This document shows, one piece after another, positions 17,622 to 26,641 of a DNA stretch of 64,000 bases. The DNA is from Salsuginibacillus halophilus (GTDB lineage: Bacteria; Bacillota; Bacilli; Bacillales; Marinococcaceae). Made by a program: the position numbers and the translations under genes. How positions within the stretch are numbered: the stretch's first letter is position 1; the number at the start of each line of letters is the position of its first letter. Location of the stretch: NCBI RefSeq assembly GCF_003014715.1, contig NZ_PYAV01000007.1, positions 165,480-229,479 on the forward strand. The letters run 5' to 3'. The notes under the pieces were generated by a model. The model was not told the origin of the DNA and made no database searches. It saw only the letters and a program-made list of their open reading frames with translations.

Positions 17622-18974
17622 TTACGCGTTGTTTGAAGCTCGTTGAAATTCTTCAATAAAACTTGTCGAAAGCTCTCCTGTTTGAAAAGCCTCACTTTCC
17701 ATCACACGGATTAAAAACGGAATATTCGTTTTTATCCCTTCCACCTCATATGCCTTAAGCGCAGTCTGCATCCGCTCCACCGCTTCCGCACGACTGCCTC
17801 CCCGACTGATCATTTTTGCAAGCATCGGATCATAATAAGGCGTGACTTTCGTGCCGCTTTCCACCCAGCATTCGTGCCGGATCCCTTCACCTTCAGGAAG
17901 CTCAACGTGTTGAATCGTCCCCGGTGACGGCAGAAAGCGCTCAGGATCTTCAGCGTAAATGCGTACTTCAATCGCATGGCCTGTGAGAGAAATGTCATTT
18001 TGGCTGTAAGAAAGCACCTCACCAGCAGCAACAGCGAGCTGAGATCTCACTAAATCAATGCCTGTAACTTCTTCAGTCACCGGATGTTCCACCTGCAGAC
18101 GGGTGTTCATCTCAAGAAAATAAAAGTTTTCATGTTCATCCACGAGAAACTCGACAGTCCCTGCATTCGTGTAGCCGATCTTCTCAGCTGCCTTCACCGA
18201 TGCTTCGCCCATCTTTTTCCGGAGACCATCAGAAATGTGCGGTGCCGGAGCTTCTTCAACCACTTTTTGATTGCGGCGCTGAATGGAACAATCCCGCTCC
18301 CCGGCATAAATGACGTTGCCGTGCGCATCTGCAAGCAGTTGAATCTCTACATGCCGCGGTCGGATTAACGCTTTTTCTACATACATCGCGCCATCACCGA
18401 AAAACTGCTCAGCCCGGTGTTGATTACCGGCAAAAGCTTTGCGCAGCTCCTCCTCATCTTGAACAAGCTGCATGCCAATCCCGCCGCCGCCGGCTGAAGC
18501 TTTTAACATGACCGGATAACCAATGTCGGCTGCCGCCCGGGCTGCTGCATCTTCATCAGCGGCAGCTTCTTCTGTGCCCGGAATCACCGGAACACCGGCT
18601 GCTTTCATCTGCTTTCTTGCTTCAAGCTTACTGCCCATAAGCTCCATAATGTCCGGCGCCGGACCGATAAACGTCATCCCTTCTGCTTGAACGCGGCGGG
18701 CAAATGCTCCATTTTCACTCAACAGCCCGTAGCCGGGGTGAACCGCATCCACCCCTTCAGCTTTGGCAGCTGCAATAACAGCGTCCACATTTAAATAACT
18801 TTCTTTCACATTAGCCGGGCCGAGCCTTACTGCCGCATCCGCTTCACGTACGTGCGGCGCTTCAGCATCCGCATCTGAATAAACGGCCACACTTTGAATG
18901 CCTTCCTCACGGCAAGCACGAATGACCCGGCGCGCAATTTCACCACGGTTTGCGATTAATACTTTTTGGAACAT
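17622..18974 (-). CDS. mccA: Biotin carboxylase subunit of methylcrotonyl-CoA carboxylase (YngHA)
   Basis: 450 residues, the AccC-like three-domain biotin carboxylase: N-terminal ANRGEIARRVIRACRE, the ATP-grasp glycine loop (KASAGGGGIGMQ), then EMNTRLQVEHPVTEEVTGIDLV and a C-terminal domain with EVRIYAEDP. There is no fused biotinyl domain, in line with the separate carrier gene 80 bases downstream. That gap holds no obvious gene. Operon context assigns it to methylcrotonyl-CoA rather than acetyl-CoA carboxylation. Confidence 0.9.
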   Translation of the reverse strand: MFQKVLIANRGEIARRVIRACREEGIQSVAVYSDADAEAPHVREADAAVRLGPANVKESYLNVDAVIAAAKAEGVDAVHPGYGLLSENGAFARRVQAEGMTFIGPAPDIMELMGSKLEARKQMKAAGVPVIPGTEEAAADEDAAARAAADIGYPVMLKASAGGGGIGMQLVQDEEELRKAFAGNQHRAEQFFGDGAMYVEKALIRPRHVEIQLLADAHGNVIYAGERDCSIQRRNQKVVEEAPAPHISDGLRKKMGEASVKAAEKIGYTNAGTVEFLVDEHENFYFLEMNTRLQVEHPVTEEVTGIDLVRSQLAVAAGEVLSYSQNDISLTGHAIEVRIYAEDPERFLPSPGTIQHVELPEGEGIRHECWVESGTKVTPYYDPMLAKMISRGGSRAEAVERMQTALKAYEVEGIKTNIPFLIRVMESEAFQTGELSTSFIEEFQRASNNA

Positions 18975-18994
18975 GTCGCTCCTCCTTTACGCTT

Positions 18995-20641
18995 TTATAT
19001 CTCCACATTCCGAAATGCTTCTTCTGCCTGTTCGCGCAGCTTAAACTTCTGCACTTTGCCGGAAGCTGTCATCGGGTACTCCGAAACAAACGCAATGTAG
19101 CGCGGTACTTTAAACTTTGAAATATGATCGCGGCAATACGCTTTCAGTTCATCGACAGTGGCTGTTTCTCCTTCTTTTAACTGCACCCAGGCGGAAACTT
19201 CTTCGCCGTACGTTTCATCAGGAACACCTACGACTTGAACATCAAGCACTTTCGGGTGCGTATATAAAAACTCTTCAATCTCCCGTGGATAAATGTTTTC
19301 ACCACCGCGAATAATCATATCTTTTAACCGGCCGGTAATCCGGCAGTATCCGTCCTCATCCATCACAGCTAAATCGCCGGTATGAAGCCACCCGTCTTCT
19401 GAAAGTACAGCGCTCGTTGCTTCTTCGTTTTTGTAATAACCTTTCATCACGTGATAACCGCGGGTACACAGTTCACCCTGCTCTCCAGGCGGAAGCGGCT
19501 CTCCGGTGTGCCGGTCGGCAATTTTCACTTCAACTTCCGGAAGCGCCCGTCCCACCGTTTCTACGCGGCGGTGAAACGCATCATCAACCCGTGTCTGCGT
19601 AATGACAGGCGATGCCTCTGTCTGACCGTAAGCGATTGTAATTTCAGCAGCACCCATCTTTTCAATCACAGCTTTCATCACTTCTTCCGGACAATTTGAG
19701 CCGGCCATAATCCCCGTACGGAGCGAGCTTAAATGATACGCATCAAAAGAAGGATGATTCAGCTCACTAATAAACATCGTCGGTACGCCGTGCAGCGCTG
19801 TACACTGTTCAGCTTCAACCGTTTCAAGTACGGCTTCAGGGTCAAACGTTTCAAGCGGGATCATCGTCGCACCTTTTGTTACACAGGCCAGTGTGCCAAG
19901 AACACAACCGAAACAGTGAAAAAACGGAACGGGAATACAAAGGCGATCACCGGCACGTAAATTCATACAATCTCCGATATTGCTGGCGTTGTTTACAATG
20001 TTTCGATGCGTCAGCATAACCCCTTTCGGAAATCCGGTCGTCCCGGATGTGTACTGCATATTGATTACTTCATCAGCGTCCAGCGAGGCTTTTCGCTCAT
20101 GTAGTTTAGCATCACTTACCTCATCTTTTTTCGCTTCAAATTCAGACCAGGAAAACGTCCCGGGCTCTCCTTCTTCATCAATGAAAATGACCCGCTTTAA
20201 ATGCGGAAATCGTTCACTCTTGATCTTGCCAGGATCACTCGTTTGTAGTTCCGGCAGAATCTTTTGCAGCTCTTCAAGGTAGGAAACGTCCTTCAAAGAC
20301 TTTTGTAAAATTAAGGTTGAAGCATCGGACTGCTGTAAAACGTAGGCTAATTCAGCTGAGCGGTAATTCGTGTTTACCGTGACGAGCACAGCCCCGGCCT
20401 TGGCGGTAGCGAACTGACTGAGCAGCCACTCCGGTTTGTTGGCTGCCCAAATCGCCACGTGCTCTCCCTTTTCCACCCCAAGACCAATAAAACTTTTCGC
20501 AAGCTCATCTGTCGCTTGATTAAATTCGGCATACGTCTGCCGCAGCCCCAGGTCCCGGTACACCATACCTTCAGTCTTCGGATACGCTTCAGCCGTTTTC
20601 TCAAGCAGCTCTCCTACGGTATATTCAAGCACCTGCGCCAC
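18995..20641 (-). CDS. yngI: AMP-forming acyl-CoA ligase (YngI)
   Basis: 548 residues of the ANL family with [41 protein letters not shown] and [20 protein letters not shown]; the catalytic Lys lies in the terminal ASGKVQKF segment. It matches B. subtilis YngI in size and position and probably activates a short or medium branched acid (for example isovalerate) to its CoA ester. GTG start after GGGGGAG. Confidence 0.88.
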   Translation of the reverse strand: MAQVLEYTVGELLEKTAEAYPKTEGMVYRDLGLRQTYAEFNQATDELAKSFIGLGVEKGEHVAIWAANKPEWLLSQFATAKAGAVLVTVNTNYRSAELAYVLQQSDASTLILQKSLKDVSYLEELQKILPELQTSDPGKIKSERFPHLKRVIFIDEEGEPGTFSWSEFEAKKDEVSDAKLHERKASLDADEVINMQYTSGTTGFPKGVMLTHRNIVNNASNIGDCMNLRAGDRLCIPVPFFHCFGCVLGTLACVTKGATMIPLETFDPEAVLETVEAEQCTALHGVPTMFISELNHPSFDAYHLSSLRTGIMAGSNCPEEVMKAVIEKMGAAEITIAYGQTEASPVITQTRVDDAFHRRVETVGRALPEVEVKIADRHTGEPLPPGEQGELCTRGYHVMKGYYKNEEATSAVLSEDGWLHTGDLAVMDEDGYCRITGRLKDMIIRGGENIYPREIEEFLYTHPKVLDVQVVGVPDETYGEEVSAWVQLKEGETATVDELKAYCRDHISKFKVPRYIAFVSEYPMTASGKVQKFKLREQAEEAFRNVEI

Positions 20642-20665
20642 CTTACATCTCCCCCTTGCTAAGAT

Positions 20666-21808
20666 TTAACAGCCGAGCTGGCGGGCAATAACCATACGCT
20701 GAATCTCAGATGTGCCTTCGCCAATCTCCATCAACTTCGTGTCGCGCAGCATCCGCTCGATACCATACTCCCGCATATAACCGTACCCGCCGTGGACCTG
20801 CAGCGCTTCATTACACACTCGCGTTGCCATTTCCGAGGCATAAAGTTTCGCGTAAGACGCTTCAAGCGTGAACGGCTTGCCTTGATCTTTCAGCCAGGCT
20901 GCTTTCATCACCATGTTACGAGCCAGTTCAATTTCCATGCTCATATCACTCAATTTAAATTGAATGGCTTGAAACTCTGAGATCGAGCGGCCAAACTGCT
21001 TACGCTCTTTCGCATAAGCGAGCGCTTTTTCACAAGCGGCCTGGGCAATGCCGACAGCAAGTGCTGCAATCGAGATCCGCCCGCCATCAAGAGTATAAAG
21101 AAACTGTTTAAATCCGCCTGAAGGCTCGCCGAGCACATGATCTTCCGGAATCTCCACATCTTCAAGCACAAGCTCACACGTATTGGATCCACGTACCCCC
21201 ATCTTTTCGTACGGACTTGTAATCGTAAAACCTGGTGTGTCTGTCGGTACAATAAACGCCGAAATATTATTGCGGCCGCGGTCATCTTTGCCGTCAACAG
21301 CTGTCACGATAACGCATTTGGCATAAGCAGCGTTTGTGATCCAGCACTTTTCACCGTTAATCACAATCCGGCCATCCTTTTTTTCTGCTTTTGTTTTTGT
21401 GCCGCCGGCATCACTTCCAGCGTTTGGTTCAGTTAAGCCAAATGCGCCAAGGGCTTCACCTGTGACGAGCGGCTTTAAATACAGCTCTTTCTGCTTTTCA
21501 TCTCCGAAATAATAAAGCGGGCTCGCTCCGAGTGATACAGCTGCTGCATAACTTAAACCTGTACTTCCGCACGCTCTTCCTACTTCTTCAACAGCAAGCG
21601 CATATGATACTGTGTCCGCCCCTGAACCGCCGTAGGATTCTGGAAACGGCAGGCCAAGCAGACCGAGCTCACCCATTTTTTGAAACGTCTCTTCAGGAAA
21701 ACGTTCATTGCGATCTACTTCTTCAGCTTTTGGGGCAATTTCCTGCTGGGCAAAGTCTTTCACCATGTCTTTAATCATTTGCTGTTCTTTCGTTAACGCA
21801 AAATTCAT
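20666..21808 (-). CDS. yngJ: Acyl-CoA dehydrogenase (YngJ)
   Basis: 380 residues, complete acyl-CoA dehydrogenase fold with the FAD-contact segments FGLTEPNAGSDAG and CWITNAAYA, the QFGRSISEFQAIQFKLSDM signature and GGYGYMREYGIERMLRD. The glutamate in GEGT (E364) is at the catalytic-base position of short- and medium-chain enzymes. Classical isovaleryl-CoA dehydrogenases place the base elsewhere, so the substrate (isovaleryl-CoA by context) is inferred. First gene of the operon, downstream of a cre box and a palindromic operator. Confidence 0.9.
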   Translation of the reverse strand: MNFALTKEQQMIKDMVKDFAQQEIAPKAEEVDRNERFPEETFQKMGELGLLGLPFPESYGGSGADTVSYALAVEEVGRACGSTGLSYAAAVSLGASPLYYFGDEKQKELYLKPLVTGEALGAFGLTEPNAGSDAGGTKTKAEKKDGRIVINGEKCWITNAAYAKCVIVTAVDGKDDRGRNNISAFIVPTDTPGFTITSPYEKMGVRGSNTCELVLEDVEIPEDHVLGEPSGGFKQFLYTLDGGRISIAALAVGIAQAACEKALAYAKERKQFGRSISEFQAIQFKLSDMSMEIELARNMVMKAAWLKDQGKPFTLEASYAKLYASEMATRVCNEALQVHGGYGYMREYGIERMLRDTKLMEIGEGTSEIQRMVIARQLGC

Positions 21809-21845
21809 GTGTTTTCCCCCTTAAAATTGATAAGCTTCTATGGTG

Positions 21846-21863
21846 ACTGAGCGCACGCTCGGT
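21846..21863. promoter_or_regulatory. 18-bp palindromic operator before the leucine-degradation operon
   Basis: ACTGAGCGCACGCTCGGT is an inverted repeat with one mismatch (ACYGAGCG / CGCTCGGT), 38 bases ahead of the yngJ start codon and downstream of the probable promoter. The form is typical of TetR-family regulators of fatty or branched-chain acid catabolism. No such regulator is encoded in this window. Confidence 0.6.
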
Positions 21864-21931
21864 AAACGAGCATATCTTTTACTACGTTGAAAGTTTGATC
21901 TATATTTATATTATCATTCCATTCTGAAATT

Positions 21932-21945
21932 TGAAATCGCTTTCA
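21932..21945. promoter_or_regulatory. Catabolite-responsive element (cre) for CcpA
   Basis: TGAAATCGCTTTCA fits the cre consensus TGWAANCGNTNWCA at every position. On the minus strand it overlaps or abuts a plausible promoter (TTTCAA, 17 bases, TAATAT), so CcpA binding would block transcription of the yngJ operon when good carbon sources are present. Confidence 0.7.
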
Positions 21946-22077
21946 TTAAAATTGTTAGATAATTTTAGGGAAAGCGAGTGAAATCAGCTACGAAGACCAG
22001 CAAATTATGTTACGATTTAAAAAGAAGGTTACAAGGTAGCATGTAAACAAACTTTAAAAAACAAATGCAGACGTGGC

Positions 22078-22495
22078 TTTTCGGCTCGTACTTTTCCCGT
22101 AGGCGTCGCCGCCGATGCTTGTCAGCCTTTCGTTATTTGATAGCCATGAATTATAGTAATCCTTTTGATCAAGTAATATCTACCGGAATCAATTTCATCA
22201 TGAGGCTTAATGAGTGATAAAACGAAAATATACATTGGCAATGATTAAGAATCCGTCAATTGAAAAGTGACCGAAACGAAAGACGGCGACTCCCAGAGGA
22301 TGAAGCGCAGGCTGAAGATCCACTTGTTCGAATGGCCTTCCTTCGAACAAGTTAGCTGAAGCCAAGCCCTCGGGAAAGCGTCCGTCTGAAGTGAAGGTTA
22401 CGTTCATTGTACGATTTTACCCTCTTAAAAGGACAGCCCCCGGAGCTCGGTGCAAGTAAGCTGTGCGTGAATTTTAAGTTTTGTACTTTGTCAAT
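22078..22495 (+). repeat. Dispersed palindromic repeat, copy 2
   Basis: Occupies the space between the yngJ promoter region and the next gene. The 135-bp core at 22267-22401 runs from GTGACC to GGTTAC, with an inner perfect 11-bp stem (ACTTGTTCGAA / TTCGAACAAGT) and a 9-nt loop. The left part carries the second conserved module (TTCGGCTCGTAC, CGTAGGCGTCGCCGCCG). The right part ends near AAGTTTTGTACTTTGTCAA. No gene is seen inside. Confidence 0.88.
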
Positions 22496-22515
22496 ATTCT
22501 GAAGGAGGCTTACGT

Positions 22516-23139
22516 GTGAAGATTGCAGTGTTTGGAGCGACCGGTCGTACCGGAAGCGGCATCATAAAGGAATTGACTGCGCGCGGCTACAATGTACAGG
22601 CGCTCGTCCGTCCCCGCCCCGAAATGCCGGATATGCCGGAAAACGTCCAGATCATTCAAGGAGATGCTAAAAACAAAGCAGATATCGCTCAAGCTTTAGA
22701 AGGAGCAGACGCAGTTATTTCAGCGCTTTCCACTGATAAAAGCGATACATTAACAACAGCTGTGCCGCTCATTATTGAAGCGATGCAGGAAAAAGGCATA
22801 CAAAAAATCTTAACGATCGGTACCGCCGGCATTTTAAATGCCCGCACAGAGCCTGATTTATACCGCTTTCAGTCATCAGAATCCCGGCGTTCAACAACCC
22901 GGGCAGCCGAAGAGCACGCCCGCGCTTACGAAGCGCTTGCCGCATCTTCGTTACGGTGGACCGTTCTATGCCCTACTTATTTGCCAGACGGAGAGGCGCA
23001 CGGCAACTACCGCTTAGAAGAAAACGTGCTACCGGAAAACGGTAGTTCGATTACAACTGCGGATACAGCCAAAGCCGCTGTCGAAGTTTTTGAGAAAGCC
23101 CCGGCTTTTGAAAGCATGCGGGTCGGACTTGCTTATTAA
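22516..23139 (+). CDS. NAD(P)-binding atypical SDR (NmrA/YwnB-like)
   Basis: 207 residues with the N-terminal Rossmann motif GATGRTGSG and the NAD(P)H-binding (NAD_binding_10) layout seen in B. subtilis YwnB: DAVISALS, ILTIGTAG, WTVLCPTYL. The substrate is unknown; related proteins are NAD(P)H-flavin reductases or redox sensors. Start GTG, 8 bases after AAGGAGGC. The upstream neighbour is repeat copy 2, so its promoter must lie in or near the repeat. Confidence 0.82.
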   Translation: MKIAVFGATGRTGSGIIKELTARGYNVQALVRPRPEMPDMPENVQIIQGDAKNKADIAQALEGADAVISALSTDKSDTLTTAVPLIIEAMQEKGIQKILTIGTAGILNARTEPDLYRFQSSESRRSTTRAAEEHARAYEALAASSLRWTVLCPTYLPDGEAHGNYRLEENVLPENGSSITTADTAKAAVEVFEKAPAFESMRVGLAY

Positions 23140-23202
23140 GCATGCCGGCTTTCACGATTTCATAATATAGAGGAACGTCAATGGATTGAGGAGGTACTTA
23201 GC

Positions 23203-23730
23203 TTGACCTTTCCCATTATTTTAGGTATTGCCATTTTAACCGCTTTAATTTTTTGGTTTATCGGCTACTACTATTTATTAAAACATTTAACAGATGTTGA
23301 AGACGCGTGGGAGTTGATTCACCGGCAGTTTGAACGTCGTAAAATCATGGTGAAAGAACTTGAAGGGGTTATGGAGCCCTATGCTTCGATCACTTATGAA
23401 ACGAAAGAGAAACTCGAAGAGAAAACGAACGTCATGACTTCACCTTTTGAGCCGCGCAATGAGCGTATGGAGGCAAATGACGAGCTCGCGTTAGTGTTGC
23501 GCGACATCCTTGAAAGTGCCGAAGATCAACCACAAATTACAGCCCTTGAAAGCTATCAAGAGATTAAAAAAGACTTAGAAGATTCTGCAAAGCGCATCAG
23601 CTTTGCCCGGAAAGTGTACAACCGTTCTGTGACGAAATACAACCGGATTATTCAAGTTTATCCGACCAAGTTTGTCTCCAGTTTGCACAACTTTAAAAAA
23701 CGCGAGTCCATCGATACGCTCATCACTTAA
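23203..23730 (+). CDS. LemA-family membrane-anchored protein
   Basis: 175 residues. One N-terminal transmembrane helix (about residues 4-24) is followed by a long helical cytoplasmic or extracytoplasmic part resembling LemA (DVEDAWELIHRQFERR ... KVYNRSVTKYNRIIQVYPTKFVS). LemA proteins are helical bundles without an agreed function. TTG start after GAGGAGGT. Confidence 0.82.
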   Translation: MTFPIILGIAILTALIFWFIGYYYLLKHLTDVEDAWELIHRQFERRKIMVKELEGVMEPYASITYETKEKLEEKTNVMTSPFEPRNERMEANDELALVLRDILESAEDQPQITALESYQEIKKDLEDSAKRISFARKVYNRSVTKYNRIIQVYPTKFVSSLHNFKKRESIDTLIT

Positions 23731-23771
23731 TTGAATTGGAGCGCGCTCGCCCGAAAATGGTGCGCCGGCGC

Positions 23772-24491
23772 TTACACCACGACAGGTACGCGGGTATTTA
23801 ATTCAATCTGTGCTGGAGACAGCCGGCACGTGCGTGCGTAAATCTTGACCCCTCCTTCAGCCGCCTCTGTTAATGCTCGGCTGAAGGCTGGATCAATCTG
23901 CACCGCCGGCTTCAGCTCTTTCGGATCCTCACGCTGGATCACAAATAAAACAGCCGTTTGATACTCGCCCGTCTTTTGCCATTTTGTTAACTCTTCAACA
24001 TGTTTTGTCCCCCGCGCTGTTACCGCATCCGGAAAATACGCCGTTTCATCCACCGACATAGTGACACTTTTCACTTCAAGGAGAAGCTTATCCCCATGTT
24101 CATTTTCAAGTAAAAAATCCCAGCGCGAACCACCAACCTGCGCCTCACGCCGGGCGAAGTGCCATCCAGCAAACTCTTCAAGAAGCTCGCTTTTCAAACA
24201 CTTTTCAATTAACGCATTAGGGTAAGTCGTATCCAGCGAAACGAGCACGCCACCAGTTTCAGCCATAACCGCACTCCATTTCGTCCGCCGCTTCGCCTGA
24301 TCCACATACCTGAGCCATACAACCGTTTCAGGCTGTAAGATCTCCCGCAGCCGGCCGGGATCAGGTAAATGCACTTCAACCTCTTCCCCGGTTGCTTCAA
24401 GCCGGCATACCAGCATAAAACGGTTCGGCCGGTGCAGAAAGCGGGCGCAGCTTAACGATTGCTCAAAACGAAGGACCCCTGCATCAGACAT
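23772..24491 (-). CDS. sfsA: SfsA nuclease-like protein
   Basis: 239 residues with the SfsA pattern: HLPDPGRLREIL near the N terminus, then WDFLLE...LLEVKSVTM, FPDAVTARGTKHVEEL and a C-terminal FSRALTEAAEGGVKIYA. SfsA was first described as a sugar-fermentation stimulator and is classed as a DNA/RNA nuclease with a PD-(D/E)XK-like core. The start MSDAGVL follows AGAAGGTG and overlaps the upstream gene by 8 bases. Confidence 0.9.
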   Translation of the reverse strand: MSDAGVLRFEQSLSCARFLHRPNRFMLVCRLEATGEEVEVHLPDPGRLREILQPETVVWLRYVDQAKRRTKWSAVMAETGGVLVSLDTTYPNALIEKCLKSELLEEFAGWHFARREAQVGGSRWDFLLENEHGDKLLLEVKSVTMSVDETAYFPDAVTARGTKHVEELTKWQKTGEYQTAVLFVIQREDPKELKPAVQIDPAFSRALTEAAEGGVKIYARTCRLSPAQIELNTRVPVVV

Positions 24492-25047
24492 AAGGTTCAC
24501 CTTCTTGATGTTGTAACTGCTGAATCAGCTTTGCCGGCTCATCTTCAAGTAAAATGCGATCAGCTGTTTCTTTTGTGACAAAAGCTTCTTCTGTCATATG
24601 CCGCAGTAAATCATACATCGGGTCATAGTAGCCATTCGTATTTAAAATGCCGCACGGCTTGGCATGAGCCCCGATCGCATGCCACGTTAAAATTTCCATG
24701 AACTCTTCTAACGTACCGATGCCGCCGGGCAGTGCAATGAACGCATCCCCTTGATCATACATTTGCGCTTTACGTTCATGCATCGTGTGCACCGTAATCA
24801 GTTCAGTTAAACGGTCATGGGCTAGTTCTTTTTCTTTTAATGAATATGGAATCACCCCGGTCACTTTGCCGCCTTCAGCAAGTGCGCCTTCTGCCACGGC
24901 CCCCATCAACCCGGAGCTTCCACCACCATAAATGACGCGGAGCCCGGCTTTGGCTGCTTCTTGTCCGAGCGCATAAGCGGCTTGACTGTATACTTCATCT
25001 CTACCGGGACGAGAACCGCAAAATATCGTAATCGCCTGCACGATCAT
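24484..25047 (-). CDS. LOG-family cytokinin-type nucleoside 5'-monophosphate phosphoribohydrolase
   Basis: 187 residues with the lysine-decarboxylase-like LOG signature PGGIGTLEEFMEILTWH and an N-terminal Rossmann segment (FCGSRPG; VIYGGGSSGLMG). Bacillus YvdD is the usual comparison. The enzyme releases a base from adenosine-type nucleotides. It is coupled by overlap to sfsA. Confidence 0.88.
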   Translation of the reverse strand: MIVQAITIFCGSRPGRDEVYSQAAYALGQEAAKAGLRVIYGGGSSGLMGAVAEGALAEGGKVTGVIPYSLKEKELAHDRLTELITVHTMHERKAQMYDQGDAFIALPGGIGTLEEFMEILTWHAIGAHAKPCGILNTNGYYDPMYDLLRHMTEEAFVTKETADRILLEDEPAKLIQQLQHQEGEPYV

Positions 25048-25290
25048 CAGCTCCTTTCCAAAACTGTAACTGTATATTTATATAAATGAAGCTTTTAAAA
25101 AAGATATGCTAAAACCACGATTTCTCGTGCTCGTTCATTGATCAACCCTTCCACGAAACTTACGCTTGTTATCCTATCATAGTCTAATCATTTCATCACG
25201 CGCCATGTAATTGTTGAAAGCGTTTCTTTTTTTACACGTATTTTGATAAAATGTAAACGTACCGGATTTTATTGACAAAGGAGAATGCAA

Positions 25291-26520
25291 ATGAGCGACT
25301 TTAACCGTAAGCTTGAAAATTACGCTTCCCTTGCTGTGCATAAAGGGGTCAATCTGCAGGAAGGTCAAACCCTCGTCATTAATGCACCACTTGATGCGGC
25401 TGACTTTGTCCGTCTCACCGCCCGTAAAGCATACGAAGGCGGCGCAAAAAACGTTCACGTTGAATGGAACGACGATGCGCTCACGCGTTTGAAATACGAC
25501 TTAGCACCTGATGAAGCGTTTGAAGAGTATCCACATTGGAAAGCTAGAGGCTTTGAAGAAATGGCTGAAGCCGGGGCCGCATTTATGACGATTAAATCCA
25601 CGGACCCTGATTTATTAAAAGGGGTAGACCCTGAGCGCGTCGCAACGGCAAACAAAACCGCGGGCGCAGCCATGGAGACGTTCCGCAGCTACATACAATC
25701 GGATAAAACGAGCTGGCTCGTCGTTTCCGCCCCGTCCGAAGCTTGGGCGAAAAAAGTATTTCCTGAAGCAGGCGAGCGGGCTGTAGATGAGCTTTGGGAA
25801 GCCATTTTCAAAGCGGTACGTGCCGACCTTGAAGATCCGGTAGCCGCGTGGGAAGCACACGACGACGTCCTGCAGGAGAAAGCTCGTTTTCTTGAGGAGC
25901 AGAGCTTAGCTGCGCTGCACTTTAAAGCACCTGGCACCGACTTAAAAATTGATCTTCCTGAAGGTCATTTATGGGTTGGCGGCGGCGGTAAAAACCAAGA
26001 CGGTGTACACTTTATTGCCAACATGCCAACAGAAGAAGTCTTCACCGTTCCTCATAAAGACGGCGTTAACGGTCAGGTGACCAACACGAAGCCGTTAAAC
26101 TACGGCGGTAACTTAATCGACAACTTCACACTTACGTTTGAAAACGGCGTTGTCGTTGACTACAGTGCTGAAACTGGCGAAGAAACCTTAAAACACCTTT
26201 TAGAAACAGATGAAAATGCAAAACGTCTCGGCGAAGTTGCGCTCGTGCCGCACAGCTCACCGATCTCACAGACGGGCATTCTTTTTTACAACACGCTTTA
26301 TGACGAAAATGCATCCTGCCACATCGCGCTTGGAAGCGCCTATGCCTTCTGCCTCGAAGGCGGGAGCGAACTTTCCAAAGAAGAAAAAGAAGAAGCCGGC
26401 TTAAACCAAAGCCTTGTGCATGTTGACTTTATGATCGGATCCGAGCACATGGACATCGACGGCATTAAAGCGGACGGCAGCACCGTCGCTGTCTTCCGTA
26501 ACGGTGAATGGGCCGATTAA
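25291..26520 (+). CDS. Aminopeptidase, M29 family (AmpS-like)
   Basis: 409 residues typical of thermophilic-type M29 metallo-aminopeptidases: NMPTEEVFTVPHKDGVNG carries conserved metal and catalytic residues, followed by HSSPISQTGILFYNTLYDENASCHIALGSAY and a C-terminal HVDFMIGSEHMDIDG. It cleaves N-terminal residues from peptides in the cytoplasm. The start ATG at 25291 is 7 bases after AAAGGAG. A near-match to a cre box (TTGAAAGCGTTTCTT) lies about 70 bases upstream but deviates at the last three consensus positions. Confidence 0.92.
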   Translation: MSDFNRKLENYASLAVHKGVNLQEGQTLVINAPLDAADFVRLTARKAYEGGAKNVHVEWNDDALTRLKYDLAPDEAFEEYPHWKARGFEEMAEAGAAFMTIKSTDPDLLKGVDPERVATANKTAGAAMETFRSYIQSDKTSWLVVSAPSEAWAKKVFPEAGERAVDELWEAIFKAVRADLEDPVAAWEAHDDVLQEKARFLEEQSLAALHFKAPGTDLKIDLPEGHLWVGGGGKNQDGVHFIANMPTEEVFTVPHKDGVNGQVTNTKPLNYGGNLIDNFTLTFENGVVVDYSAETGEETLKHLLETDENAKRLGEVALVPHSSPISQTGILFYNTLYDENASCHIALGSAYAFCLEGGSELSKEEKEEAGLNQSLVHVDFMIGSEHMDIDGIKADGSTVAVFRNGEWAD

Positions 26521-26537
26521 CAACACCTTTACTTGAA

Positions 26538-26572
26538 AAGAGCTGCTGATGCTAAAACATCGCAGCTCTTTT
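26538..26572 (+). terminator. Terminator of the aminopeptidase gene
   Basis: Stem AAGAGCTGC / GCAGCTCTT with additional GATG / CATC pairing, followed by TTTTTTTG. Confidence 0.85.
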
Positions 26573-26641
26573 TTTGTTAGGAAGGATCCGCGCTCCAGCC
26601 TCCTCCCTACACCCAGCTCCCAGCTCGACGCAACTGCTCTA

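Noticed and set aside
25212..25226. cre box upstream of the aminopeptidase gene (TTGAAAGCGTTTCTT).
   Set aside because: The last three consensus positions deviate; kept only as a remark under the gene.
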